NCBI GenBank assembly: GCA_963573385.1
Contig: CAUYLG010062931.1
Coordinates: forward strand, 1-64,000
Source of the DNA: Cacajao melanocephalus
Lineage: Eukaryota > Chordata > Mammalia > Primates > Pitheciidae
Direction: 5' to 3'
Length of the DNA: 64,000 bases
The notes under the pieces are model-generated. The model was not told the origin of the DNA and searched no databases. It was given only the letters and a program-made list of their open reading frames with translations. The position numbers and the translations under genes are program-made. Position 1 is the stretch's first letter. The number at the start of each line of letters is the position of its first letter. Positions 1 to 13,952 of this stretch are shown piece after piece.

Positions 1-24
1 CCCCCTCCAAAAAACCCCACACAA

Positions 25-26
<2 letters not shown>

Positions 27-81
<55 letters not shown>

Positions 82-240
82 AGGTGTGGTGGTGTATACC
101 TCTGGGTCTCTGCTACACTGGAGGCAGAGGCAAGAAGATCGCTTGAACCCAGGAGGTTGAAGCTGCAGTGAACCAAGATTGCCTCTTTGCACTCCAGCCT
201 GGATGACAGAGTGAGACGGTGTATCAGAAAAAAAAAAAAG
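27..240 (+). mobile_element. Alu right arm with long A-run, cut by the window edge
   Basis: A run of about 50 A (27-78) is followed by a diverged Alu right monomer ending in the typical 'actccagcctgg' block and a short A tail. No left monomer is visible. The A-run could be the mid-element A-rich linker with the left arm degraded or outside the window, or the tail of a separate upstream Alu. Confidence 0.85.
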
Positions 241-369
241 GCTGTTAAATACTCTAGACCTATTATTTATGGATAAGACAGCCTGGATGACTTGCTCCCT
301 GAGAACTTAGTGACCTATGTTTTCTTTAAAACTTCTCTAGAGGCTCATCTCTCTCATTTATTCACGAAT

Positions 370-785
370 GCATGCATTCATTCATTCATTCATTCAATAA
401 TTCTTTATTGAGCCTCTACCTGATGCCATTTACTGTAAGGAATAAGTGCTATAGTTATAGTGGTGAGTAAGGTGGATACATCTCCTGCCCTCAGGGAGAT
501 TCCAGTCTATTGGAAGCAGATATTAAAGGAGTAAACTATAAACATATAACTACATGATGCAGGATATGTGACGATGCAGAGGTACAGGATGTGATGGAGG
601 CACTTGGAGAATGTGGGAGCAGCATTCGAGGCAGGGGAACAGCTTGTGTGCAACCCCAGAGGGGAAAGAGGAAGAGAAGAGGCTATTATAGCTAGAGATA
701 GACGAGTGAAGGAGAAAAGACAGGAAAGGGAGATTTTGGGGCTATTTCACTTACGATCTTGTAGGCAGGAATAAAGATTTTGGAA
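370..785 (-). mobile_element. L2 LINE 3' part, antisense
   Basis: Begins with an ATTC microsatellite (372-400), the complement of the L2 terminal repeat. It continues with 'tattgagcctctacctgatg' and a 'ctgccctcagggag' block characteristic of reversed L2 3' ends, and runs on to a 'gatcttgtaggc' motif near 760. Diverged and non-coding. Confidence 0.75.
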
Positions 786-1119
786 CTCTTACCCATTAGA
801 AAATGTCCGTCTTCAAGTAATAGGAATCTCAGCTTGAAATGGCTTGAAATCGAACAATAAGGAAATGTATTATTTTACCTAACAAGCAACCAAGAGGCAG
901 AGTGCTACAGCTGACTCATTTAGACGGCTAACTCAACCCCTGTCTTCTCAGCCACCATTCAGACTTGGGTGGTCATGTGATCTACATCTGGCTGATGAAC
1001 GGAAAATGAAACTGTTCTGAGGTTTCTGGGAAAATGTTTGCACAGTTCTCTGCCTTCCTATATCCTTCTGCTGGGATTGGGATGCAATGGCTAGAGCTAC
1101 AGAAGCCATCTTGTGATGT

Positions 1120-1715
1120 TGAGGGAAAGGCTATGTGGTAGATTGTATTCTTGATCACATCTATTTGCTCCCACTTCTGAAAAGGGACCGTATGTGCTCG
1201 CCTTGCCATATGGCTTGTAAAACTTACCTGTGGGAGGAACACACTTCCCTTCTTCACTGTCAGACTTAGACAGTGTGATTTTCTCTGATAGAACATGAGC
1301 AGAGATGACAGTTTGGCTACCTGAACAGAAGTCGAAACGCAGTTGTGTGCTTAGACTTGGCCTCTTTGATCAAATATCCCTCTGTTGGTGGAATGGGCAT
1401 CGCCCATATGGGGTCTGCTCCTTCAGTCTGAGTCCTGGAGTGAAGTCACATGAGGAGAGCCACAGCCACCTGCAGCCTGTGTGTCCCTGGAGTGAGAAAT
1501 GCATATTGTTAAAGTCCATGGAGAGTTGGGGCCCATCTGTTGTGTTATAGAGAATAACAGAGGCCGAGAAGATACTGGACCAGCCCCGAGCCTCTGGAAC
1601 TTCTATTCTGTGAGAAAAATCAACCGCTATCTGTTTGGGTGGTTGCAGTGTGGCTTTCCAGCCCTTGCAGCTGAAAGCATTCCTCACTGAGATGAGGGGT
1701 TACAGAGCTGGTTGA
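1120..1715 (+). mobile_element. Possible old LTR inserted in an older repeat
   Basis: 'tggtagattgtattc' near 1136 and an LTR-like end (gagcctctggaacttctatt, then a gtgagaaaaatca segment) at about 1590-1640 recall MaLR/ERVL LTRs that end in a 'gtgagcaaaataaatg' block. Diverged; the boundaries are estimates. Confidence 0.3.
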
Positions 1716-1896
1716 TGCAGACACTTAGTGGCATCACCAGGGTCCCCAACTCCTTCATCTTTCCATCCGCCATGCCCAGTGTTTTCTCAAGGGAGGCCCT
1801 TCAAGTTTGCACGATGGGTGCCTCTGGTCCGTGCATTTCATGCAGACTCAACAACTTTTGCTGGGGGAAAAAAAAAGAAGAAAGATAATTTCCAGC

Positions 1897-2025
1897 CTTT
1901 CACATCTGATTTTAGGATCCAAAATCGTTTCTTAGAATCCCTCAGCAGATACCTCTTTTCATATCTGATTTTAGAATCCAAAATCATTTCTTAGAATCCT
2001 CCAGGAGATACATCTTTTCGTATCC
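1897..2025. repeat. 59-bp tandem duplication
   Basis: A unit with 'atctgattttag', 'atccaaaatc' and 'tttcttagaatcc' occurs at about 1903-1961 and again at 1962-2020, with the start of a third unit. The two copies differ at only a few positions. No known family recognised. Confidence 0.85.
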
Positions 2026-2229
2026 CCTGTCTCCTCAATGTCTCATTGACCCGAACCTATCAACGAACCTATCTGTAAACCTACTGCTTTGGTCAATGAG
2101 TGAGGCCACCATGATTGGCTTCTGCAGATTAGAATTTCCCACAGTCGCACAGGACAGGCGGACACCAGAAGGCAACTGGGGCGCTGCCAATATGGATGAG
2201 ACACTTGCCTGTGGGTTTGCAAGCAATTG

Positions 2230-2744
2230 GGTTTGCTACGGATCTCCCCCAGAAGTTATCTCTGAGCCCAAGACTTGGTTAGGGACCATCACCTCCTGTT
2301 CTCACAATACCCCCAGGTATTGCAGCTAATTTTAAACTGCACTGCAATGCTGTCCTTCTCCAATGTCTCTCTCACCCTGGGAAGTTCACATCTTATTCCA
2401 CTTGGTATCCCTATCATTTGTACAGAACCTGATGAATCACGAGTGCCCAGGACATGTTGAGATGGGTAGTTGGAGATAGGGATGCCCTGGAGGAGTCAGA
2501 TTATGGAGGAGGCTGGGTAGGGAAAAGACTTACTAGGTTACTAGGCTGTAAGATACGCAGTGGCTGTGACTTCCTCCTCTCTGTATTCCCAGCACCCGGG
2601 CTTCAGCTGGGGTTCTAGAAATGTTTCTTGTGTGAGCACCTGACCACATGCTGGAGGCAGCCAGGCTTTCTGGAGTAAGCTCATGCTCCTTCGTTTACTT
2701 TGAAGGAGTAAGCTCAGCTCCTCTCCATCTTTGAAAGGGTTAAA
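2230..2744. other. Non-repetitive stretch, no feature seen
   Basis: Frames are short and I recognise no exon or repeat. A weak resemblance to an L2 tail near 2360-2450 is not strong enough to call. Confidence 0.5.
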
Positions 2745-2945
2745 CCCACAGAGGAATTAAGATCTAGGTTCAAATCTGAATGCTCCCACTTTTTTATTGC
2801 ATGACCATGGACAAGTCCGTATACCTCTTTGAGCCTCTGTTTGCTCATCTGTAAAACAGGGCTCACGACGGAGCCTATCTCAGTGTTCGATTTGCATAAA
2901 GCATGTTGCATACATAGGGCGTGATGAGCACTGAGGAAATGGTGG
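2745..2945 (+). mobile_element. MIR SINE
   Basis: Shows the MIR core order: 'ggttcaaatctgaatgctcc', then 'gcatgaccatggacaagtcc', then 'gcctctgtttgctcatctgt', ending in a degraded 'gcataaagcatg' region. Confidence 0.7.
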
Positions 2946-2997
2946 AACCACATTTTAAAACTGATAGTATTTGCACATGTTTATGGGGTACATGTGA

Positions 2998-3436
<439 letters not shown>

Positions 3437-3860
3437 CACAGTACATTCTTAACTATACTCACCCTACTCTGCCATGGAACATTAGATCTTATTCCTTCTA
3501 TGTTTGTACCCATTAACCAGTCTGTCTTGTCTCTCCACTCCCCGTCACTCTGACACAACCTTCCTCACCTCTGGTATCTATGATTCTACTCTACACCTTC
3601 ATGAGATGAGTTGCTATAGCTTTGACATAGGGGTGAGAACTTGTCATGTTTGTCCTTCTGTGCCTGGCTTATGTCACTGAACATAATGACATCTAGTCCT
3701 CTCCCCAGTGCTAAAGTGGCAGAATTCCATGTTTTTTATGGCCGAATAGCATTCTGTCGTGTCTCTAGATCACATTTTCTGTATCCATCCATCCATTGAT
3801 GGACACATAGATTGATTCTATAGGCTATTGTGAATAAAGTGCTGCAAAAAACATATAGGG

Positions 3861-4556
<696 letters not shown>

Positions 4557-4672
4557 GATACACCAATTTCCTTTCCTTTGGAAAAATACCCAACAGTGGA
4601 ATTGCTGGATCAAGTGGTAGTTCTGTCTTTAATTTTTTGAGAGATCTCTATACTCTTTGTCATAACATTTCC

Positions 4673-5307
4673 TCTTATTGCCTCCAAGATGGGGAGAGGA
4701 TTTGGAATTAGGGAGAGAACAAGCTGCAGAGGCCCCTGGAGCACCAAGTGTCTTGGAACAGCGTGGAGGGGCTGTGGCATCCATCCTGGTTCTGCTGCAC
4801 AGAGATAGGCCAGAAGGTTAACAGCCCTACATGCTCCCCATGCCCTTGACTCCACCTGGCCAAGGACAAGACAAATGGTGTTTAAACGTGCCACTCATTC
4901 AAAGCTAGATGATCCGCCAGCACCTCATAAACTGTGCTGTTTGCAATTTAAAGGGTTTGTGGTTAAGAAAGTGCCAGATTCCTTCCGCCAGCCTTACAGG
5001 ATGCAATAAAGACACACTCTGGGAGAACCTATTTAAAGAAAACTAAATGTGAGATGGCTGGTCTTCTAGCTGAAATAATGCCAAGCTTTTTGGCTTCCTG
5101 AGAATCTGTGCTCTATGTGCAAACCAGAGTAACTCAGGAGAGGATAGATACATGTCCCTGGTGTGTTACTCGAGGGAAACCATGCTCTAAAACTTCTCCC
5201 TGACCCTATTAGACTATTATTCTTGTGGGTTAAGCATTGCCCTCCAGAGAGTCTTCTATTAAAATTCTTTTGGGAGGGCAAGCCCAGTAATTCACTTAAA
5301 AATGTCT
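4673..5307. other. Non-repetitive stretch, no feature seen
   Basis: No repeat family or exon recognised. Minus-strand frames of 71-94 codons occur here but have no recognisable domain and no supporting splice context. Confidence 0.5.
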
Positions 5308-5430
5308 GAATTTGTGAGTAATGCTGCAGTGAACATATGTGTGCATGTGTCTTTATAATAGAATGATTTATATTCCTGTGGGTTTATACCCAGTAATGGG
5401 ATTATTGGGTCAAATGGTATTCCTTTTTGG
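5308..5430 (-). mobile_element. L1 3' UTR fragment, antisense
   Basis: 'gtgtctttataatagaatga', 'acccagtaatgggatt' and 'gggtcaaatggtatt' are reversed primate L1 3' sequence. It is cut by the Alu that starts at 5431. Confidence 0.85.
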
Positions 5431-5716
5431 TTTTTTTGAGATGGAGTCTATCTGTCGCCCAGCCTGTAGTACAGTGGCAAAATCTCAGTTCACTGCAACC
5501 TCCGCCTCCTGGGTTCCAGCGGTTCTCCTGCCTCAGCCTCCTGGGTAGCTGAGATTACAGGTTCGTGCCACCACGACCAGCTAATTTTTATATTTTTAGT
5601 AGAGGCAGGGTTTCACCATGTTGGTTAGGCTAGTCTTGAACTCCTGACCTCAAGTGATCCCCCGTCTCGGCCTCCCAAAGTGCTGGGATTACAGGCGTGA
5701 GCCATGGCACCCAGCC
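5431..5716 (-). mobile_element. Alu, full length
   Basis: Short T tail (5431-5437), then 'gagatggagtct', ending 'gcacccagcc'. Lies between an L1 fragment and an L2 fragment. No clear target duplication. Confidence 0.95.
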
Positions 5717-5744
5717 CCTATTCATCATTATGATTTCAATGCTT

Positions 5745-6003
5745 GTGCTACTTACTCAGGGAAGCCTTCTCTGACTTCCCAGCCCCATGAGTCCCCCACC
5801 ATACCCTCTCTTCCTACCCCACTGGGTGCATTCCTAAGAAGCAACTTATCTACTTTGTCATTTTAAAGTTGTTTGTGTGATTATTTGATTAATGCCTGTC
5901 TTCCCCAACAGAACTTAACATTCTTTAGGGCAAATAATTTCTTCTTCAACAACACTGCTTTCCTGATGTCTCCTCAATAGATATGTTAACTGAATAAATG
6001 GAA
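5745..6003 (+). mobile_element. L2 LINE 3' end
   Basis: 'gggaagccttctctgacttc' followed by 'ctgtcttccccaacagaact', 'ttctttagggca' and a terminal 'gttaactgaataaatgg' match the L2 tail in order. Confidence 0.7.
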
Positions 6004-6139
6004 AGAGGATTCAGATGTTCCCAGGGAAGAGTGGCTTGTCAGGGAGAGCTATCAAGGCGACCCAGGGTCCAGTCTTCATCTTCGCAGGGTCAGGAACTTG
6101 GTCTGATCACTGTCCCACAGTGGAGAAGACATGGGGAAT

Positions 6140-6367
6140 AATAATCATGCCTGACATTTATTTAGTGCTTCTAAGAGTTATATGGGAACCATCCCTCTTG
6201 TTTTACAAACAGCTCTGCAGGCTGGGTGGTATTACTACTCTGACTTTACAATGGGGGAAACAGGTGCAGAGAAGATGAGGATAAGTGGTGTATCCAAGGT
6301 CACACAGGATGGGCAGAGCTCAGATTCACACCCACATAGAGATAGGCTGGTTCTAGAGCCAACACTC
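6140..6367 (-). mobile_element. MIR, antisense, interrupted by an Alu
   Basis: 'acatttatttagtgcttcta', 'gtattactactctgacttta' and 'aaggtcacacaggatgggca' follow the reversed MIR order. An Alu enters at its left-arm end near 6368. Confidence 0.7.
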
Positions 6368-7575
<1,208 letters not shown>

Positions 7576-7714
7576 TACGTTGCAAAGTTTGAACACCCAA
7601 CCTCCCCGCTATGCTTGTCTTCCCCCACCAGCATCAACTTAAGTTTTGTAAAGTACGTGACCAATTGCCTAGAACACACTAGCATTCATAATGTGTTTGT
7701 AGGCAGCAAGCGTG

Positions 7715-7935
7715 TTATTGTGCATGGGAGTGTGAGTTTTGAAATAAGACTGCTTGCATGGGAACCCATACTGGTTGGTTGTGTGACCTTGGGCACATTT
7801 GCTTGCCTCTCTAAGCTTCGGTTTCCTCTTCTGCAAAATGGAATTGATGAGAGCCGTGGTTCTTCCTGGGATTTCTGAGAGGCTTAAAGGGACAAATGAG
7901 TGTGAAGCCTTCAACACAGCGCGTGGGATGGTGCC
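7715..7935 (+). mobile_element. MIR SINE
   Basis: 'ggttgtgtgaccttgggcac', 'gcctctctaagcttcggttt' and 'cctcttctgcaaaatgg' are the conserved MIR core in order. Confidence 0.75.
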
Positions 7936-8560
7936 ACATTTCAGTGGGGGCTCTTTCAATGATTGTGACAGAAACCCAGTTCTCACCAGTCTTTGGAAAG
8001 GATTATGTGGCGATGTATTGGAAAGGCTGGTGGAAAACGAAGCCTTGAGGCTTGGCCAGAGTGAATGCTTCTTTCCCCTTCTCTTTGATTTTGGCTGTAT
8101 TGGCCTGATTATGAAGGCCCACGATGGGCTCTGGGCATTCCAGATCCATGTGATCATGTCCATTTTACCAACAGCTTGCACACAAGTGCCAGGGTGAGGC
8201 TCGTGACTTCTGATTAGCATAATTCAGACCATGTGCCCATTTCTGAACCGCTGGCTGCCATGGCCGAGACAGTGAGGTACTTTGTTTGGGTGTGGGTCAC
8301 ATGACTCCATCTCCTGGCTTCAAGGGGAGACAGCCCCATTAGAACCAATGTGTCCCAAAAAAGGAGGAAGAATGATCCCCAAATCAGGGTGCATATGTGC
8401 TGGGTGAGGACCTGAGAAATGTCCACTTATTATTATTTTTGTCATATCATCATTATTATTAATTCTGTTGTCATTATCATTGCCATCTTTGTTACTCGGT
8501 TCCCCGTGATGATCTGGGTTAGGTTAAATAGGTGTATGAGCGCGGGAAAGCCAGGCTCAC
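7936..8560. other. Mostly unrecognised; possible old repeat at 8100-8400
   Basis: 'accatgtgcccatttctgaa' and 'gtgtgggtcacatgact' recall an old mammalian repeat that I cannot name. Overlapping frames of 183 codons (minus) and 132 codons (plus) run through here, overlap a MIR and show no domain. Confidence 0.4.
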
Positions 8561-8699
8561 AGTTCAGCACCACCTTTTCCTTTTCTTTGGTCCAAAACGG
8601 CACACCAGCACTTCTGCTCACAATCTATTGGCCAGAACCCAGTCATGTGACACCTACCTGCAAGGAACACTGGGAAATGGAGTCCCTAGTGTCCTCCCC

Positions 8700-8938
8700 T
8701 TTAGAGCATCCTCCATGCTGTTTCTCTTCTGCTAGCTTAATGCAGGTGAGGATGGCAGTCTTAGAAGCCACATGTTGAGGATGGCGTTGGAAAAATGGAA
8801 GCAAGATCAAAAGAGCTCCTCTGTGATCTAGAACAGCTGTTATTTGAGCAAGAAGTAATTTTTTTTTACATGTTTGAGCCACTAAATATGTAGGGGCTTG
8901 TTATAGCAGCTGGTAATGCCTCTAATTAACATGTGCAT
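8700..8938 (+). mobile_element. Possible LTR 3' end
   Basis: 'gccacatgttgaggatggc' and 'gagccactaaatatgtaggg' followed by 'cttgttatagcagctggtaa' follow the order of common MaLR/ERV LTR ends ('taagccactaagtt ... ttacagcagc'). Diverged; the 5' limit is unclear. Confidence 0.45.
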
Positions 8939-9878
8939 TATTATCCTTTCTCCTCCCTGTCTTCCCATTGGAGGGAAAAGGTTAGGATAGTTATTTGGGG
9001 CTTGTGCCTGAGCCACAGACTTAGGGAAGGGCTGCAGGAGATTTGAGTCCTCTGTGTAGCTCCAGACCTCTTCTGAAATCCTACTACTTTGCATCTAAGG
9101 GACGACCTCTGAGAGGCCTCCTAAATGACAACCCATCATTGTAGACCTTTGGGTTTTGTCTTGGATACCCTAGGTGACAAAATGGGCTGCTGTAAGAAAA
9201 TATTAGATATCAGTTTAATTGTAAAATACAAAGGCTCCCTGGAGAGCAGTCACAGTGACTTCTACCTTTATGAGAAATTTTATTAGTGTGAATTGCCTCT
9301 TAGGATGTTTAAACCACCCCTCAGAGCACCTAATAGCACCCTCCTAGTCATTATACATCACTAATGGATGCTGAGCATCCAAACACCTATTTACTGCATA
9401 GATTTAGTGGTCCTGGAGGACCTATATCTGATTAAATAATACATGATTTTAGAGTGTCTGACTACTGTTTATATGCCTAGGGCTACACTTCTGGGTCCTA
9501 AGGTTCCCCTGCTTGAGACACTCCCATGAGCTTCCTCGATGATGATCTACAGAGGCGTTCCTCTTTGCCAGATGCTGAAGCTATGGTGTCTATCAGTTTT
9601 CCATGGGGGAGTGAAGGACCTGCAGATTTCTGGCCCCCACCCTAGAGAATCTGACTCAGTAGATCTGGGTATGGAACACGTATTATTAAAGGCACACCAT
9701 TCACCTTGGGACTATGTATTACACATTTACATTGCATTATCCTCTGTGCTTGGCACCAAGGCTACATCTGAACATAGAGAGACTACCTTGTTGCCTCTGT
9801 GGCTCTTATTGTCTAAAGGGGACAATGGCTTTATAGGTAAAAGCAATGTGTGGTCCTGCATATTCCTCCCACAGCCCA
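8939..9878. other. Mostly non-repetitive; short MER5-like patch
   Basis: Only 9615-9690 is suggestive: 'cccccaccctagagaatctg' followed by 'actcagtagatctggg' resembles the MER5 centre. The rest shows no recognised feature. Confidence 0.45.
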
Positions 9879-10467
<589 letters not shown>

Positions 10468-10624
10468 TAGTTTTCTGTTACTCACAAGCCTGATTCTCAT
10501 CTAGTTGCATGCAGCATCGTGACTACTGGCTCTCTCCTTTCTTGGACCTCTTGCTTGTGCCAAGACCCACTTCCTCTCTCATCAGCACCCGTAGGATCTT
10601 CCTCATTGGCACAGGTCGTGTCAA

Positions 10625-10734
10625 TAGAGGACTCAGGCTGTGCAACTGTGTGCAAAGTACTTAACCTTTCTGGGTCTTACTTGTCCCATCTGTAAAATGG
10701 GAACGATCATTATTTACCTGCCTGAGGGTGTGTG
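10625..10734 (+). mobile_element. MIR fragment
   Basis: 'caaagtacttaacctttctg' and 'ttgtcccatctgtaaaatgg' are MIR core blocks. The fragment is cut by an MLT1-like LTR on the right. Confidence 0.6.
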
Positions 10735-11458
<724 letters not shown>

Positions 11459-11599
11459 TTCTACTATACCCTTTGAGCTGCAGAGCTTTGACTCTTGACC
11501 ACAGTTGAAAGAACCTTATTCCCAGCAGTCCAAGGTACAGCAAGAGGATATCCTGATGTGATGATGGTAAAGACAGTTGTGACACCACTACCTCTCATT

Positions 11600-11790
11600 T
11601 CTTAACTGCTTCAGTTGTGCCTTGCCTTTCTCTCATTTACTTCTCTTATCGACCCTGCGGGTTAAGCCTCTAGAACCCCATTTTAAGGTTATAGAATCGG
11701 GGTTCAGAGATGTAAAGTGTCTTGCCCAGGACGAAGCAGCTGTTAGGTCGGGGAGTCAGGATGGGAACCCAGACCACTTCACAACGGGGC
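11600..11790 (-). mobile_element. MIR, antisense
   Basis: 'accccattttaaggttatag', 'agagatgtaaagtgtcttgc' and 'gtcaggatgggaacccagac' follow the reversed MIR order. Confidence 0.65.
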
Positions 11791-11867
11791 ATGCATTTCA
11801 CCTCCACCCTATGAAGTCTTGAAACTAAGCTGTAAACACTGGTGTTCAGTAGGTGTTACTCTCCTTG

Positions 11868-12110
11868 GCAGAGTTTCTTAACATCCACACTATGGACGTT
11901 TCTGCTAGAAAATTCTGTGTTGTTGGGGGGATATTCTGTGCATTGTAGAATGTTTACCAGCAACCTTGGTGTCTACCCATGAGAGACCAATAGCAACCAC
12001 CTCTTCCTAACCCATTCCCAGTTGAAACAACTAAAAACGTCTGTAAACATTGCAAAACATCCCTTGAGGGGCAAAACTATCCCCAGTTGAAGACCGCTGC
12101 TCTAGGGAAG
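11868..12110 (-). mobile_element. MER20 (hAT-Charlie DNA transposon)
   Basis: Reversed MER20: 'agtttcttaacatccacact', 'tattctgtgcattgtagaat', 'cccttgaggggcaaaactat', 'gttgaagaccgctg'. Non-autonomous, with short terminal inverted repeats. Confidence 0.75.
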
Positions 12111-12130
12111 TCCCTTTTAAAGTCACAGGC

Positions 12131-12432
12131 GAGGCCAGGTGTGGTGGCTGATGCCTGTAATTCCAGAACTTTGAGAGGCTGAGACTGGAGAATCACTTGA
12201 GGTCAGGAGTTCGAGACTAGCCTGACCAACATGGTGAAACCCCATCTCTCCTAAAAATACAAAAATTAGCTGGGCGTGGTGGGGGGAGCCTGTAGTTCCA
12301 GCTACTCTGGAGGCTGAGGCAGGAGAATCGCTTGAACCCAGGAGGAGGAGATTACAGTGGGCTGAGATTTGCACCATTGCACTCCAATCTGCACGACAAG
12401 AGTGAAACTCCGTCTCAAAAAAAAAAAATAAT
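12131..12432 (+). mobile_element. Alu, full length
   Basis: 'ggccaggtgtggtggctg' to an A tail with 'aataataa'. Flanking 10-bp duplications aaagtcacag (12119-12128) and aaaatcacag (12433-12442) bracket it. Confidence 0.95.
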
Positions 12433-12442
12433 AAAATCACAG

Positions 12443-12839
12443 TCCAGGCGGTCCGGGAGGTGGGAGGGGTACTTTAGGACATGCTCAGAGGAAGACTTGA
12501 GCTCGGGGTACACTCAGGGAAGCCGTTCATCGAGCCACCACAGGCTTTCTGGGGTAGGCTGTGGCTCCAGCAAAGGGACAGGGGTAGGAAAGAGCATGTA
12601 TCTTGCAGGAGACAGGGGCACTTCACATTGTTAAATCCTGGGAAATCGAGGTTGGGGTTCCACAGACAATTTAGATTACCATTTGTTCATGTTGTCATCA
12701 ACCTTTAAAGTGTGGATGTGGAAACTTGAGAATCCACAAAGGCTCAGAAATGGGGGTGATAGAACTAGCTTCTTTCTTTAAGTTCACTCTTTGTTAAGTA
12801 CCTTTTAGTATGGGGCAATAATGAGGGTCTTTGTTGAAA
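12443..12839. other. Non-repetitive stretch, no feature seen
   Basis: No family or exon recognised. Two overlapping plus frames of 75-100 codons begin in or next to the Alu tail and lack any domain. Confidence 0.5.
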
Positions 12840-13045
12840 AAAGGTGTTTGAGCCTTTGCTCTGCTACTTCGTAACCGGGGGGCCTTGGGAATGTGTCTTG
12901 ACATCTGTGAGTCTCAGTTTTCTCATCTGTATAGTAGGATACCCTGTGCCTTAAGGGGTTGCCATGAGGATTAAATGAATCAAGGCATTTAAGGTACTCA
13001 AAGCAGCGTCTGGCACATAGTAAGAGCTCATTAAGTATTTAGCTT
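12840..13045 (+). mobile_element. MIR SINE, near full length
   Basis: 'gagtctcagttttctcatct', 'ttgccatgaggattaaatga' and 'gtctggcacatagtaagagc' give the MIR core and 3' end. Confidence 0.8.
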
Positions 13046-13111
13046 CTGTAGAGTCTCATTTCCAGTGGTGAAGGTAGATAGGTCATAGGGACACGACACA
13101 TCAAGAAGTTC

Positions 13112-13432
13112 TTTTTTTTGAGACCTTTCTTTTTGGAGTCTTGCTCTGTCACCCAGGCTGGAGTGCAGTGGTGCTACCTTGGCATACTGCAACCTCTGCC
13201 TCCTCAGTTCAAGCGTCTCCTGCCTCCTTGGTTCAAGCGTGTCCTGCCTCAGCCTCCCAAGTAGCTGGGACCTCAGGTACTCATCACCACACCGGGCTAA
13301 TTTTTCTATTTTTAGTAGAGATGGAGTTTCACCATGTTGGACAGGCTGGTCTTGTACTCCTGACCTCAAGTGACCGTCCGCCTTGGCCTCCCAAATTGCT
13401 GGGATTACAGGCGTGAGCCACCATGCCCAGCC
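13112..13432 (-). mobile_element. Alu with a 24-bp internal duplication
   Basis: Ends 'catgcccagcc'. The element is longer than usual because a block beginning 'gttcaagcgtctcctgcctc' at 13207 is repeated at 13231 with one change. The tail is interrupted: T run, 'gagacctttctttttgga'. Confidence 0.95.
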
Positions 13433-13449
13433 GTCATGTTCTTCTTCAG

Positions 13450-13675
13450 CAGGGTTTCCCAACCTCAGCGCTATTGACGTGGCAGCCAGGGTGGTATGGA
13501 AAATTCTTTGTCATGGTTGGGGCTGTCTTGTGCCTTGTACGATGCTGAGCAGCACCCAGGGTCTCTATCCGTTATCTTCCAGTAGTGTCCTCTTCCGGTA
13601 GTTGTGAGAAGCAGACTTTACCAAACATTTCTGGAGAGCAAAATCTCCCTCACTTCAGAACCACTATTCTAGATA
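13450..13675 (-). mobile_element. MER20
   Basis: 'gggtttcccaacctcagcgc', 'tattgacgtggcagcc' and 'tctggagagcaaaatctccc', ending 'tcagaaccactattct', follow reversed MER20 throughout. Confidence 0.75.
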
Positions 13676-13689
13676 ATAAGCTCCTTTGG

Positions 13690-13850
13690 GCTTTTTGGCT
13701 CCATGTGTAGAATATGGCATCAGTACCACGTGCAGTTTCTTGGAGATGCAGAATCTCAGGCCCTGACCCAGACTCACTGATCAGAACTTACCTTTCACAA
13801 GACTCCCGGGTGAGTCAGGTGTGAATTAAAGTTTAAGGGGCAGGGCTTTA
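13690..13850 (+). mobile_element. MER5A-like (hAT-Charlie)
   Basis: 'catcagtaccacgtgcagtt', 'agatgcagaatctcaggccc' and 'tgacccagactcactgatca' match the MER5A centre in order. Confidence 0.65.
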
Positions 13851-13892
13851 GAGAATGGACAGTATCAAATTGTTTAGGTTAGTCTCTTAAAT

Positions 13893-13952
13893 CTATAAAG
13901 TACAGCACAGAGCAGCACTGGGTTATTAGTTGAATGAATGAATAAATGAGTT
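13893..13952 (+). mobile_element. L2 3' terminus, short
   Basis: 'acagcacagagcagcactgg' and a 'gaatgaatgaataaatga' terminal repeat suggest an L2 end only. Confidence 0.4.

Larger units (their letters stand above)
805..2230. repeat. Old interspersed repeats, interrupted (family not resolved)
   Basis: 805-960 and 1728-1850 resemble two parts of one diverged mammalian repeat: a 'gaatctcagcttgaaatgg' block, then 'atcaccagggtccc'. They are separated by about 750 bp that ends like an LTR (see 1120-1715). 2036-2230 may continue the same element. Family assignment is from memory and uncertain. Confidence 0.3.

Noticed and set aside
372..400. ATTC repeat as an independent microsatellite
   Set aside because: It is the complement of the terminal repeat of the L2 that follows, so it is recorded under the L2.
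7669..8220. 183-codon minus-strand frame and overlapping 132-codon plus frame
   Set aside because: Opposite-strand overlap, runs through a MIR, no recognisable domain. Chance open frame in GC-moderate DNA.
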